Assembly (NCBI GenBank): GCA_019454835.1
Contig: JACFNP010000003.1
Location: 36,066-100,065 of the forward strand
Reading direction: 5' to 3'
DNA length: 64,000 bases
Source: Rubellimicrobium sp.
GTDB lineage: Bacteria > Pseudomonadota > Alphaproteobacteria > Rhodobacterales > Rhodobacteraceae
Shown here: positions 45,065-54,212 of the stretch, in pieces
Layout of the letters: every line of letters begins with the position of its first letter
How positions within the stretch are numbered: the stretch's first letter is position 1
The notes under the pieces: model-generated
Told to the model about the DNA's origin: nothing
The model's input: only the letters and a program-made list of their open reading frames with translations
The model's database searches: none
Position numbers and translations under genes: made by a program

Positions 45065-46444
45065 ATGGATACCCTCATGACCAACGATCCCCGCGCGGTG
45101 ATCGAAGCCGACCGCGCGCATGTCTGGCACCACATGGTGCAGCACAAGCCGTTCGAGACCACCGACCCGCGCATCTATGCCGAAGGCAAGGGCCTGCGGC
45201 TGTGGGACATCAACGGTCGTGAGCATATCGACGCGGTGTCCGGCGCGGTCTGGACGGTGAACGTGGGCTACGGGCGCGAATCCATCGCCAATGCCGTGCG
45301 CGACCAGTTGGTGAAGATGAACTATTACGCGGCGGCGGCGGGCAACATCCCCGGCGCGCGGTTCGCCGAAAGGCTGGCGGAAAAGATGCCGGGCCTGACC
45401 CGGACCTTCTACGCGAACTCGGGCTCCGAGGCCAACGAGAAGGGCTTCAAGATCGTCCGCCAGATCGCGCACAAGCATCACGGCGGCAGGAAACACAAGA
45501 TCCTCTACCGCGAGCGCGACTATCACGGCACCACCATCGGCTGCCTGTCGGCGGGCGGCCAGGATGAACGCAACGCGCAATACGGGCCGTTCGCGCCGGG
45601 CTTCGTGCGGGTGCCGCATTGCCTCGAATATCGCGCGCAGCCCGAATATGCGGGCGAGAACTACGGCGTGCGCGTGGCCGAGGCCATCGAGGAGGTCATC
45701 TTGCGCGAAGGCCCCGACACGGTGGGGGCGCTGTGTCTGGAACCGATCACCGCCGGCGGCGGCGCCATTGTCCCGCCTGCGGGTTACTGGGAGAAGGTGC
45801 AGGAAATCTGCCGCAAATACAACATCCTCCTGCATATCGACGAGGTCGTCTGCGGCATGGGCCGCACCGGCAAGTGGTTCGGCTATCAGCAATACGGGAT
45901 TCAGCCCGACATCGTGACCATGGCGAAGGGCGTGGCCTCGGGCTATGCGGCGATTTCCTGCTGCGTGACGACCGAAGCCGTGTTCGAGATGTTCAAGGAC
46001 GCCTCGGACCCGATGGGCTATTTCCGCGACATCTCGACCTTCGGCGGCTGCGCCTCGGGGCCTGCCGCCGCGCTGGAGAACATGCGCATCATCGAGGACG
46101 AGGGCCTGTGCGACAACGCCGCCGCGATGGGCGACCACCTGCTGACGCGGCTGCAGGAGATCAAGGACCGCCACCGGGTCGTCGGCGACGTGCGCGGGCT
46201 GGGCCTGTTCGCGGGCGCCGAACTGGTGGCCGACGGCGACACGCGCGAACCCGTGGCGGAATCGCAGGTCGGCGCGGTGGTGGCCGACTGTCTGGCGCAG
46301 GGCGTCATCATCGGCGCCCAGAACCGCTCGGTGCCGGGATTCAACAACACGCTGCTCTTCGCCCCGGCGCTGATCGCCACGAAGGACGACATCGACCGGA
46401 TCACCGAAGCGGTGGACAAGGCGCTGACGAAGGTGTTCGGCTGA
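45065..46444 (+). CDS. tpa: Class III aminotransferase, taurine-pyruvate type
   Basis: This 459-residue PLP enzyme closely matches the Tpa pattern: RAHVWHHMVQHKPFETTDPRIYAEGKGLRLWD and DAVSGAVWTVNVGYGRESIANAVRDQLVKMNYYA. The PLP lysine is K288 in VTMAKGVASGYAAI, and the cofactor Asp is in HIDEVVCGMGRTGKWFG. Tpa transfers the amino group of taurine to pyruvate, giving sulfoacetaldehyde and alanine. No xsc, pta or taurine transporter gene is nearby, so another omega-amino substrate remains possible. Confidence 0.78.
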   Translation: MDTLMTNDPRAVIEADRAHVWHHMVQHKPFETTDPRIYAEGKGLRLWDINGREHIDAVSGAVWTVNVGYGRESIANAVRDQLVKMNYYAAAAGNIPGARFAERLAEKMPGLTRTFYANSGSEANEKGFKIVRQIAHKHHGGRKHKILYRERDYHGTTIGCLSAGGQDERNAQYGPFAPGFVRVPHCLEYRAQPEYAGENYGVRVAEAIEEVILREGPDTVGALCLEPITAGGGAIVPPAGYWEKVQEICRKYNILLHIDEVVCGMGRTGKWFGYQQYGIQPDIVTMAKGVASGYAAISCCVTTEAVFEMFKDASDPMGYFRDISTFGGCASGPAAALENMRIIEDEGLCDNAAAMGDHLLTRLQEIKDRHRVVGDVRGLGLFAGAELVADGDTREPVAESQVGAVVADCLAQGVIIGAQNRSVPGFNNTLLFAPALIATKDDIDRITEAVDKALTKVFG

Positions 46445-46460
46445 CCGACTGTCACCCCAA

Positions 46461-46652
46461 CGTCATTGCGAGGAGGCGAAGCCGACGCGGCAACCCCGAT
46501 GCTGCGCGCGAGCGGTCGAGGTTGCTTCGGCTGCGCCTCGCAATGACGATTGCCCCCGGTCATTGCGAGGAGCCGCAGGCGACGAAGCAATCCATGCCGG
46601 GCGCAGGTTGCGGCATGGATTGCTTCGTCGGCGTTGCCTCCTCGCAATGACG
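46461..46652. repeat. Two tandem family A repeats of different subtype
   Basis: The first copy (46461-46548) is the GGGGTTGC subtype. The second (46558-46652) is the TGGATTGC subtype. GATTGCCCG after it resembles an outer arm. Confidence 0.9.
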
Positions 46653-46689
46653 GGACACGCCGATTGCCCGCGCCGCGTTCACTTTACCG

Positions 46690-46863
46690 TTGACGAACGA
46701 ATCGCTTTTGCCCTAGGAATTGTTGTCAAGACACCTCGCTACACAGCACGCTGTGGTGTGTCGGCGCAGTTCGGGCGCGGACGCGGGGGCGATACAGGAC
46801 TTGGACGGCAAGAACCGACGGGCAGAGAAAAGGGGGCCGCTTGAACGGCCCCCGTCTCATTTT
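46690..46863 (+). ncRNA. Possible small RNA ahead of the zapE end
   Basis: TTGACG (46690-46695) and CTAGGA (46713-46718), 17 bases apart, could start a transcript of about 140 nt. It would end at the hairpin GGGGGCCG-CTTGAA-CGGCCCCC (46832-46853) with T residues after it. No RNA family was recognised and no coding frame fits. Confidence 0.3.
46821..46853 (-). terminator. Rho-independent terminator of zapE
   Basis: On the minus strand the hairpin GGGGGCCG-TTCAAG-CGGCCCCC is followed by TTTTCTC, four bases after the zapE stop. The stem is eight perfect pairs. Confidence 0.8.
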
Positions 46864-47942
46864 TCCAGCCGCCGCGCGCCCCAGTCCCTTGCCTGCATCT
46901 CGATCAGGCGGCTGGCGGTGCGGGCGAATTCAAAGCTGCCCTCGCCCTCCAGATACAGCCGGTCCGGCGGCGCGGCGGCGGTGCAGTAGAGCCGCGTGCC
47001 CGCTTCGTAAAGCGAGTCGACCAGCACCACGAAGCGCCGCGCCTGATTGTAGTTGTCAGCCCCCATCAGCGGAATGTCCTCGAGGATGAGCACGTCCGCC
47101 GCCTGCGCCAGCGCCAGATAATCCGCCGCCCCGAGCGGCTGGTCGCACAATTCATAGAAGGTCGCCCGCGCGGCGCCGTCGGCGAAGGCGGGGATCAGCA
47201 CCTCGCGCCCGTGTACATGCAGCCGCAGCGGGGCCGCATTGCCATGGGTCAGCCCGTGCCACACCGCATCGACGGCGGCGCGCGCGGCGGTGTCGGCGGG
47301 GGTGAAATAGCGCTGCACCTCGTGTTCATGGGCGCGGCGGTGATCCTCGCCGCCCGCAAGTTCGACGACTTCGAGCCGGTCCTCCATCAGCGCGATGAAG
47401 GGCAGGAACAACTGTCGGTTCAGCCCGTCCTTGTACAGGTCGCCCGGCGGCCGGTTCGAGGTCGTCACCACCGTCACGCCCCGGTCGAGCAGCCGCTCGA
47501 ACAGGCGACCGACGATCATCGCATCGGCGATGTCGTTGATCTCCATCTCGTCGAAGGCCAGACAGCGCAGCCGGTCGGCGATCGCGTCGGCCACCGGCAG
47601 GATCGCGTCGTTCACGCGCGTGGCGCGCACCCGCTCCATCGCGTCCTGCACCGAGAGCATGAATTCGTGGAAATGGCGGCGCTCGACCGGGACGGTCAGC
47701 GCCTCGACCATCAGGTCCATGAGCATCGACTTGCCGCGCCCGACCCCGCCCCAGAGATACAGCCCGCGCACCGGCGGCGCGGCGCGGCGGAACAGATGGT
47801 GGCGCTGCGGCTGGGCCAGATCCCCGGCCACCCGGTCAAGCGCGTCGAGCGCCGCCTCCTGCGCCGGGTCGGCGCTGATCTCGCCGCGCGCGATGCGGGC
47901 GTTGTAGAGCGACGAGACCAGACCGGATGACGGCAGCGACAT
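46857..47942 (-). CDS. zapE: Cell division protein ZapE (AFG1-like ATPase)
   Basis: This 361-residue AAA-type ATPase belongs to the AFG1/ZapE family, which in E. coli acts at the Z-ring under stress. Walker A is GLYLWGGVGRGKSMLMDL and Walker B is LAFDEMEINDIADAMI. The sensor region VTVVTTSNRPPGDLYKDGLNRQLFLPFI is typical. A terminator follows the stop codon. Confidence 0.93.
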   Translation of the reverse strand: MSLPSSGLVSSLYNARIARGEISADPAQEAALDALDRVAGDLAQPQRHHLFRRAAPPVRGLYLWGGVGRGKSMLMDLMVEALTVPVERRHFHEFMLSVQDAMERVRATRVNDAILPVADAIADRLRCLAFDEMEINDIADAMIVGRLFERLLDRGVTVVTTSNRPPGDLYKDGLNRQLFLPFIALMEDRLEVVELAGGEDHRRAHEHEVQRYFTPADTAARAAVDAVWHGLTHGNAAPLRLHVHGREVLIPAFADGAARATFYELCDQPLGAADYLALAQAADVLILEDIPLMGADNYNQARRFVVLVDSLYEAGTRLYCTAAAPPDRLYLEGEGSFEFARTASRLIEMQARDWGARRLEK

Positions 47943-47995
47943 GCGGCGGGTTTAGGGGGATGCGCAGGCGTTGAAAAGCCCGCGCCGGGTGTCCC

Positions 47996-48343
47996 TCAGG
48001 GGCAGACGCCGCCAAGGCGCAGGTAGCGGCCATAGACCCAGCCGCCGGGCATCGGCGGCCCCCAGAGCGGTTCCATGCACTGCCCGGCCATGCAGGTCAC
48101 CGCATACCAGTTGCCCTGCCGGTCGTGGACCGCGATCTCGTCGCCGCGATACAGCTCGCCGGTCTGCTCGAACCCGGCGCCCGGACCGGCGCGGACGGCA
48201 AGAAAGCCCTCGCCGCGCATGTGGTCGTATTGCAGGACCGGGCGCACATCGACGACATGGCCGGTGCAGTCCCCGGCCTGCGCTGCAAGAGCCGGAACCA
48301 GTGCCAGAAGCGCCGCGCCGGTCCCGGACACAAGCCTGTTCAC
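47996..48343 (-). CDS. Small exported SH3-like protein
   Basis: This protein of about 115 residues has a signal peptide (SGTGAALLALVPALAAQAG) and one bacterial SH3-like domain (FLAVRAGPGAGFEQTGELYRGDEIAVHDRQGNWYAVTC). Five cysteines in the mature part could form disulfides. The likely start is GTG at 48343, where the signal peptide begins; the frame continues upstream with no signal-like sequence. It lies 53 bases before zapE on the same strand. Confidence 0.7.
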   Translation of the reverse strand: MNRLVSGTGAALLALVPALAAQAGDCTGHVVDVRPVLQYDHMRGEGFLAVRAGPGAGFEQTGELYRGDEIAVHDRQGNWYAVTCMAGQCMEPLWGPPMPGGWVYGRYLRLGGVCP

Positions 48344-48506
48344 GCCGCCACCCCTGCGCTGTGCCTTCGGCGGGATCGTGACCCTCGGGGCCGCAGGGGT
48401 CAAGCGCTGCGCGGCGCGGATCACGCAGGCTTCATCGGCAGGTTGCCGGATGCGCGGGTTCACCGCCGCCATTGTGGGCGGGCGCGGCGCCTCCGCCTGC
48501 AAACCC

Positions 48507-48648
48507 CGTCATTGCGAGGAGGCGCAGCCGACGAAGCAACCCCGATGTTGTGTGTGAGCGGTCGGGGTTGCTTCGGCTTCGCCTCGCAATGACGGGAACT
48601 GCCGTCATTGCGAGGAGGCGCAGCCGGTGCAGCAACCCCGACGGCATC
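48507..48648. repeat. Family A repeat plus a half copy
   Basis: A full copy (48507-48594) is followed by a left half (48603 to about 48648). The segment before it (GGGCGGGCGCGGCGCCTCCGCC) aligns with the long outer arm of the extended element. Together they fill most of the 418-base gap before the MFS gene. Confidence 0.85.
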
Positions 48649-48761
48649 GGGCCGGATGGCCGCACCAAAACGGAACCCCGCACCCGCGCACCGTCGCGCC
48701 GCCAGACTGCGCGCCCGTGCGCTATTGCACCCCGGACGCGCCCGCTTTACCCCGTCACATC

Positions 48762-49982
48762 ATGTCGGACGCATATATCATCGACGACCGCAAGGCGCGC
48801 CGCAACGTGGCCGTCCTCGTCGCGGCGCAGGCGGTGCTGGGCAGCCAGATCACCATGGTCTTCGTCATCGGCTCGCTGGCCGGGCAGATGCTGGCGCCCG
48901 CGCCCTGGCTGGCGACGCTGCCGATTTCCATGGTGGTGTTCGGCTCGATGACCACGGCGCCGTGGCTGTCGCCCTTCATGCAGCGTCACGGCCGGGTGCC
49001 GGGGTTTGCGCTGGGGGCGACGGGCGGCCTGATCGGCTCGGTCATCGCGGCGCTGGCGGTGTTCTTCGGCAATTTCTGGCTGCTGCTGCTGGGATCGTAT
49101 CTGACCGGCACCTACCAGTCGGCGCAGGGCTTCTACCGCTTTGCCGCAGCCGACACGGCATCCGACACCTTCCGGCCCAAGGCGATTTCCTGGGTGATGG
49201 CCGGGGGGCTGCTTTCGGCGCTGATCGGGCCGCAGCTTGTCAAGGTGACCGAGGGCCTGACGGCGGTTCCCTTCATGGGCACCTATCTTGCAGGCGCGGC
49301 GGTGACTGCCGTGGGGATGCTGCTGTTCCTGTTTCTCGACCTGCCCCGCCCGCAGGTCAGCACCGTGACCCCGCAGCCCGCGCGCGGCTGGGGCGACCTG
49401 CTGCGGACGCCCGCGATCCTCGTCTCGGTGATCGTCGGCGCGGTGTCCTATGCGCTGATGAACCTGGTGATGACCTCGGCGCCGCTGGCGGTGGTCGGCT
49501 GCGGCTTCGGGCAGGGCAATGCGGCGGATGTGGTCTCGGCGCATGTGCTGGCGATGTTCGCGCCGTCCTTCGTCACCGGCTCGATCATCAACCGTTTCGG
49601 CGCGATGCGGGTCATGGCGACCGGGCTGGCCATCCTTGCCGTCGCGGGCGTGGTGGCGGTCTCGGGGGTCGAGCTGACCCATTTCTTCATCGCCCTGGTG
49701 CTGCTGGGCGTCGGCTGGAACTTCGGCTTCATCGGCGCGACGACGCTGCTGACCGCCTCGCACCCGGCGCATGAACGCGGGCGGGTGCAGGGGATGAACG
49801 ACACGATCGTCTTCGGCGCGGTCACCGTGGCCTCGGTCGCCTCGGGCGTGCTGATGAACTGGTCCGGCGCACCCGCCGCCGACGGCTGGACGGCGGTGAA
49901 CATGGCGATGGTGCCGTTCCTGGCGCTGGCAGGCGGCGCGCTGATCTGGTTCGCGATGCGACCGAAGGGAAGCTGGCGTTGA
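48762..49982 (+). CDS. MFS transporter
   Basis: This 406-residue protein has about twelve hydrophobic segments in two halves. SMVVFGSMTTAPWLSPFMQRHGRVPGFALGATGGLIGSVI contains the loop 2-3 motif typical of MFS proteins. The C-terminal half includes FIGATTLLTASHPAHERGRVQGMNDTIVFG. The substrate is unknown. The start at 48762 begins MSDAYIIDDRKARRN. The stop TGA is followed at once by a family B element. Confidence 0.9.
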   Translation: MSDAYIIDDRKARRNVAVLVAAQAVLGSQITMVFVIGSLAGQMLAPAPWLATLPISMVVFGSMTTAPWLSPFMQRHGRVPGFALGATGGLIGSVIAALAVFFGNFWLLLLGSYLTGTYQSAQGFYRFAAADTASDTFRPKAISWVMAGGLLSALIGPQLVKVTEGLTAVPFMGTYLAGAAVTAVGMLLFLFLDLPRPQVSTVTPQPARGWGDLLRTPAILVSVIVGAVSYALMNLVMTSAPLAVVGCGFGQGNAADVVSAHVLAMFAPSFVTGSIINRFGAMRVMATGLAILAVAGVVAVSGVELTHFFIALVLLGVGWNFGFIGATTLLTASHPAHERGRVQGMNDTIVFGAVTVASVASGVLMNWSGAPAADGWTAVNMAMVPFLALAGGALIWFAMRPKGSWR

Positions 49983-50029
49983 AGCATTTCGCAGCCGGAT
50001 GGAACATCCGGCGCCCGCGACAATGCGCC
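49983..50029 (+). repeat. Family B hairpin element, copy 4 (truncated)
   Basis: AGCATTTCGC follows directly on the MFS stop codon. The inner stem is CCGGATG/CATCCGG. The element stops after ACAATGCG, so only the hairpin half is present. Confidence 0.8.
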
Positions 50030-50032
50030 ACT

Positions 50033-50803
50033 TCAGGCCAGCCAGCGCCCCGTCGCCGCGACCCTGAACAGGGTGGCCCGGCGCGCAAACTCGGTCAGGC
50101 CCAGCCGCCCCTCGCCCACCGCAGCCGGATCGGCCACCACCTGCCGCAGCACGCGGCGCGCCTGCCATAGCGTGCGCATCGCGGGCAGCGCGGGGCCGAA
50201 GCGCACGCGGCGCAGCGCCGCCAGATCGTCCAGCGCCGCGCGCGCCAGCCGCGCCACGGTTTCCGGGCGCCCGTCGGCAAGCGGCAGCTTGCCGTGCTCG
50301 ACGTAATAGGGCACCGCCATCAGCCAGCCCGCCAGCCCCCCTGCCCGCCCCGCCCGGCGCACCGCATCTTCCAGCGCGTCATCCGCCCCCAGCCCCACGG
50401 CGGTGGCCCAGAGCAGCCCGCCCGCGCTTTCGTCGAGATGGGTGCGGAACTCGTCCTCGTCCTCGAAGATCGCGTGCCGCGTGTCGCGCAGCCGCGCGGC
50501 AATGACGCGGTCGAGCACATCGCGCGGCAGGGCGCGGGCGGCGACCAGCTCGGCCAGCGGCCCCGCCACCTCATGCGCGGGCGGCGGCCGGGTGCCTGCT
50601 TCCTCGATCAGGTCGCGCCACCATTGCAGGCGCATCTCGACCACCAGCGGCTCGTCGCTGCGCCAGGGGGCACGGGCGATTTCCACGTTGAAGGCGAACA
50701 GCGGCCACAGCACGTCGCGCGCAGGCAGCGGCGCGGCCATGGTGGCAAGGAATCGGTCGGGGTCGCCCCGCTCGACGATGCGGGCGCAGTCGGTCACGGT
50801 CAT
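50033..50803 (-). CDS. Squalene/phytoene synthase-like protein (NDUFAF6-type)
   Basis: This 256-residue protein has the isoprenoid synthase fold, with FAFNVEIARAPWRSDEPLVVEMRLQWWRDLIEE and GAAGLLWATAVGLG-like segments. The two DxxxD substrate motifs of true squalene or phytoene synthases are not visible. The MRLQWWRD pattern is shared with NDUFAF6, a complex I assembly factor, so this role is more likely than carotenoid synthesis. No carotenoid genes lie nearby. Confidence 0.75.
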   Translation of the reverse strand: MTVTDCARIVERGDPDRFLATMAAPLPARDVLWPLFAFNVEIARAPWRSDEPLVVEMRLQWWRDLIEEAGTRPPPAHEVAGPLAELVAARALPRDVLDRVIAARLRDTRHAIFEDEDEFRTHLDESAGGLLWATAVGLGADDALEDAVRRAGRAGGLAGWLMAVPYYVEHGKLPLADGRPETVARLARAALDDLAALRRVRFGPALPAMRTLWQARRVLRQVVADPAAVGEGRLGLTEFARRATLFRVAATGRWLA

Positions 50804-50850
50804 GGGCGGCCTGATAGACCCGCACCCGGCAAAGGGAAAGCCGGGCGCGC

Positions 50851-50939
50851 CGTCATTGCGAGGGGCCGCAGGCGACGAAGCAACCCCGATGTCGTGCGCG
50901 AGAGGTCGAGGTTGCTTCGGCTTCGCCTCGCGGGTGACG
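50851..50939. repeat. Family A repeat with hybrid right end
   Basis: This full copy has right end CCTCGCGGGTGAC, like the copy at 32052. It lies five bases from the cimA stop. Confidence 0.88.
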
Positions 50940-50944
50940 ACCCG

Positions 50945-52567
50945 TCACGCAACCGGCGCCCCCATGTCGCGCACCAGCTTCCAGTTCACGGCATCGAGCA
51001 AAGCCTCGAAGCTGGCGTCGACGATATTGGCGCTGACGCCGACCGTGGACCAGCGGCGGCCCTGCCCGTCCTCGCTGTCGATGATGACGCGGGTGACGGC
51101 ATCGGTGCCGCCCTGGGTGATGCGGACCTTGAAATCGACCAGCCGCATGTCGTCGATGCAGGCCTGATACGGCCCGAGATCCTTGGCCAGAGCCTTGGCC
51201 AGCGCGTTCACCGGGCCGAGATCGTGGCCGACCTCGTCGACCGAATCGCTGACCGACAGCACCCGCGTCGCGCCGATGTCGACCACCACCACCGCCTCGG
51301 AGAGGCTGACGATGGCGCCTCGGGCGTTGCGGCGGCGCTCGACCGTGGCGCGATAGCGGTCGATCTGGAAGAATTCGGGCATCAGCCCCAGCGCGCGCCG
51401 CGCGACCAGTTCAAAGCTCGCCTGCGCGGAATCGTAGGCATAGCCGCGATCCTCGCGCAGCTTCACCTCGGCCAGAATGTCGGCCAGCCGCGTATCGCCG
51501 CTGTCCACCGCGATTCCCGCCCCGGCCAGCCGGGCGCGCAGGTTCGATTGCCCGGCCTGATTGGACATCGGGATGATGCGGGCATTGCCGACCAGCGCCG
51601 GATCGACATGTTCGTAGGTCGCGGGGTCTTTCAGGATCGCGCTCGCATGCAGCCCGGCCTTGTGGGCGAATGCGCTGGCGCCGACATAAGGCGCCGAGCG
51701 CAGCGGCACGCGGTTGAGAATGTCGTCGAGCATCCGGCTGGTGCGCAACAGCCCGGCCAGCGCCTCGCGCGTCACCCCGGTCTCGAACCGCCCGGCATAG
51801 GGTTCCTTCAGCAGCAGCGTCGGGATCAGCGAGGTGAGATTGGCATTGCCGCAGCGTTCGCCCAGCCCGTTGAGCGTGCCCTGCACCTGCCGCACCCCGG
51901 CATCGACGGCGGCCAGCGAGGCCGCCACGGCGTTGCCGGTGTCGTCATGGCAATGGATGCCGAGGCTTTCGCCGGGGATGCCCGCCGCGATCACCTCGGC
52001 GGTGATCCGCCCGACCTCGGCGGGCAGGGTGCCGCCGTTGGTATCGCACAGCACCGCCCAGCGCGCGCCCGCATCCAGCGCGGCGCGCAGGCAGGCCAGC
52101 GCATGAGCCGGGTCTGCCTTCCAGCCGTCGAAGAAATGCTCGGCGTCGAACAGCGCCTCGCGGCCCCGCGCGACGACATGGGAAATCGAGGCGCGGATGT
52201 TTTCGAGGTTTTCGTCCGGCGAACAGCCCAGCGCGGTTTCCACATGATAAACATGGGTCTTGCCGACCAGACAGACGGCGGGGGTCCCGGCATCCAGCAC
52301 CGCCGCCAGCACGTCGTCGTTTTCCGCCGACCGCCCGGTGCGTTTCGTCATCCCGAAGGCGGTCATGGTGGCGCGGGTGGCGGGGGCGGCGGCGAAGAAC
52401 TCGCTGTCGGTCGGGTTCGCGCCCGGCCAGCCGCCCTCGATGTGATCGACCCCCAGCCGGTCGAGCGCCTGCGCGATCAGGGTCTTTTCCGCGGCCGAGA
52501 ACTGCACCCCCTGGGTCTGCTGCCCGTCGCGCAGGGTGGTGTCGTAGAGATAGAGGCGTTCGGTCAC
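50945..52567 (-). CDS. cimA: (R)-citramalate synthase
   Basis: This 540-residue enzyme condenses acetyl-CoA with pyruvate to citramalate, the entry to isoleucine made without threonine. The HMGL-like TIM barrel begins LYLYDTTLRDGQQTQGVQFS; metal-site and catalytic segments include IHCHDDTGNAVA and CDTNGGTLP. The C-terminal LeuA regulatory domain (about residues 400-540) should bind isoleucine. It is the second gene after cysS, with 103 bases between them that hold a family D repeat. Confidence 0.93.
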   Translation of the reverse strand: MTERLYLYDTTLRDGQQTQGVQFSAAEKTLIAQALDRLGVDHIEGGWPGANPTDSEFFAAAPATRATMTAFGMTKRTGRSAENDDVLAAVLDAGTPAVCLVGKTHVYHVETALGCSPDENLENIRASISHVVARGREALFDAEHFFDGWKADPAHALACLRAALDAGARWAVLCDTNGGTLPAEVGRITAEVIAAGIPGESLGIHCHDDTGNAVAASLAAVDAGVRQVQGTLNGLGERCGNANLTSLIPTLLLKEPYAGRFETGVTREALAGLLRTSRMLDDILNRVPLRSAPYVGASAFAHKAGLHASAILKDPATYEHVDPALVGNARIIPMSNQAGQSNLRARLAGAGIAVDSGDTRLADILAEVKLREDRGYAYDSAQASFELVARRALGLMPEFFQIDRYRATVERRRNARGAIVSLSEAVVVVDIGATRVLSVSDSVDEVGHDLGPVNALAKALAKDLGPYQACIDDMRLVDFKVRITQGGTDAVTRVIIDSEDGQGRRWSTVGVSANIVDASFEALLDAVNWKLVRDMGAPVA

Positions 52568-52583
52568 GCGGCGGCCCTCGCTG

Positions 52584-52654
52584 CTTCATCCTTGCGCAAA
52601 TACTCCGGGGGAGACCGCCGCAGGCGGTCGGGGGCAGCGCCCCCTGCGCGGCGC
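52584..52654 (-). repeat. Family D hairpin-plus-tag repeat, copy 3
   Basis: The tag CTTCATCCTTGCGCAAATAC is followed by two GC hairpins (GACCGCC...GGCGGTC and GGGGGC...GCCCCC). It lies between cysS and cimA and could reduce readthrough. Confidence 0.7.
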
Positions 52655-52670
52655 GGGAAGGGGGATGCGG

Positions 52671-54137
52671 TCATTCGAGGGCCTTGAGTTTTTTCAGATC
52701 AAGGTCCGGAGAATACTCCCAGTCGATCTCTCCGCCCTTGCCCATTTGCAGCTTCAGCCCCGCGCCCACCAAACTGTCGCGCAGGGAATCCGCCTCCGCC
52801 CAGCTCTTGGCGGCACGCAGACTCTTGAGGCGTTCAACCAGCACACCGATGCGCTCGACCCCGCCAATAGCAGCCTCTACCGCGGCACTGATTGCGGCGC
52901 GACTCGGTGCCAGATTCTCAAACCCGAGGAATGCGAGCGACGAGAAGAAGCTGTCGATTGTCGCTTGATCAGAACCGGAAAGTTCCGCGTCCATCTTGAG
53001 ACGCCCCAGTCTCGTCAATGCCTGTGGCAGATTCAGATCGTCAGCAATCGCAGCAAGAAACTCGTCATCTACGAATGACGGATCAATCTGCGGCTTGATA
53101 CTTATTTTTTCCAGGCGACGGCGCAGGGTTCCCCAGTGCGAGATAATTGCCGTTGCCTGCTGCACCTTGGCCTCGGTCCAGTCCATCGGCCGGCGATAAT
53201 GCGTCATCAACAGAACCAGACGAATTACCTCGCCATCAATGTTCTTGTCCAGCAAATCCCGCACGGTAAAGAAATTGCCCAAGCTCTTGGACATCTTCTT
53301 GCCGTCCACCATCACCATTTCATTGTGCAGCCAGTAGCGCGCGAACGCCGCTTCGGGATGGGCGCAATGCGACTGGGCGATCTCGTTCTCGTGGTGCGGG
53401 AATTGCAGGTCGATGCCGCCGCCGTGGATGTCGAAACTCTCGCCCAGCAATTCGCGGCTCATGGCCGAGCATTCGATATGCCAGCCCGGCCGCCCCCGCC
53501 CCCAGGGGCTGTCCCAGCCGGGCAATTCGGCATCCGACGGCTTCCACAGCACGAAATCGAGCGGGTCCTCCTTGAAGGGCGCGACCTCGACCCGTGCCCC
53601 GGAGATCATGTCGTCGACCGAGCGGCCCGACAACGCGCCGTAATCGCGATACGAGCGCACGCGGAACAATACATGGCCCTCGGCCTCATAGGCATGGCCG
53701 CCCGCGATCAGCCCGGCGATCATCGCGATCATCTGGCCGATATATTCGGTGGCGCGCGGCTCATGCGTCGGGCGCAATGCACCCAGCGCGTCCATGTCGG
53801 CGTGATACCAGGCGATGGTTTCCTCGGTCCGGGCGCGGATCAGTTCCTCAAGGCTGCCCTTCGCCCCGGCCTTCTGGCGCCGCAGGGCCTCGGCGTTGAT
53901 CTTGTCGTCAACGTCGGTGAAATTGCGCACATAGGTGACGTGTTCCGCGCCGTAGACATGGCGCAGCAGCCGGAACAGCACGTCGAACACCACCACCGGC
54001 CGCGCATTGCCCAGATGGGCGCGGTCGTAGACCGTGGGGCCGCAGACATACATGCGCACGTTGTCGGGATCGAGCGGCTCGAATTCCTCGACCCCGCGCG
54101 TCAGCGAATTGCGCAGGCGGATCACGGGTCTGGTCAT
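52671..54137 (-). CDS. cysS: Cysteinyl-tRNA synthetase
   Basis: This 488-residue class I synthetase charges tRNA-Cys. The HIGH-like motif is [12 protein letters not shown], zinc ligands include C in YVCGPTVYD and HIECSAMS, and KMSKS is in [13 protein letters not shown] near residue 281. The C-terminal part is the helical anticodon-binding region. The start at 54137 follows TTGAGG. The gene is a base-composition mosaic: the part after KMSKS (about 52680-53290) is far lower in G/C (28 of 60 at 53041-53100) than the first part (45 of 60 at 53461-53520). The frame is intact. Confidence 0.95.
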   Translation of the reverse strand: MTRPVIRLRNSLTRGVEEFEPLDPDNVRMYVCGPTVYDRAHLGNARPVVVFDVLFRLLRHVYGAEHVTYVRNFTDVDDKINAEALRRQKAGAKGSLEELIRARTEETIAWYHADMDALGALRPTHEPRATEYIGQMIAMIAGLIAGGHAYEAEGHVLFRVRSYRDYGALSGRSVDDMISGARVEVAPFKEDPLDFVLWKPSDAELPGWDSPWGRGRPGWHIECSAMSRELLGESFDIHGGGIDLQFPHHENEIAQSHCAHPEAAFARYWLHNEMVMVDGKKMSKSLGNFFTVRDLLDKNIDGEVIRLVLLMTHYRRPMDWTEAKVQQATAIISHWGTLRRRLEKISIKPQIDPSFVDDEFLAAIADDLNLPQALTRLGRLKMDAELSGSDQATIDSFFSSLAFLGFENLAPSRAAISAAVEAAIGGVERIGVLVERLKSLRAAKSWAEADSLRDSLVGAGLKLQMGKGGEIDWEYSPDLDLKKLKALE

Positions 54138-54212
54138 GCGGTCCTCAAGGCACAAGGCCCCCGGCGGGCGGCGCGTCCCTGAAGGGAAATGACGACAGCC
54201 CGCGCGACGGTG

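Noticed and set aside
52671..53290. Broken or frameshifted cysS because of its unusual composition
   Set aside because: The reading frame is continuous to a normal length of 488 residues and the helical C-terminal domain is present, so the gene is probably functional.
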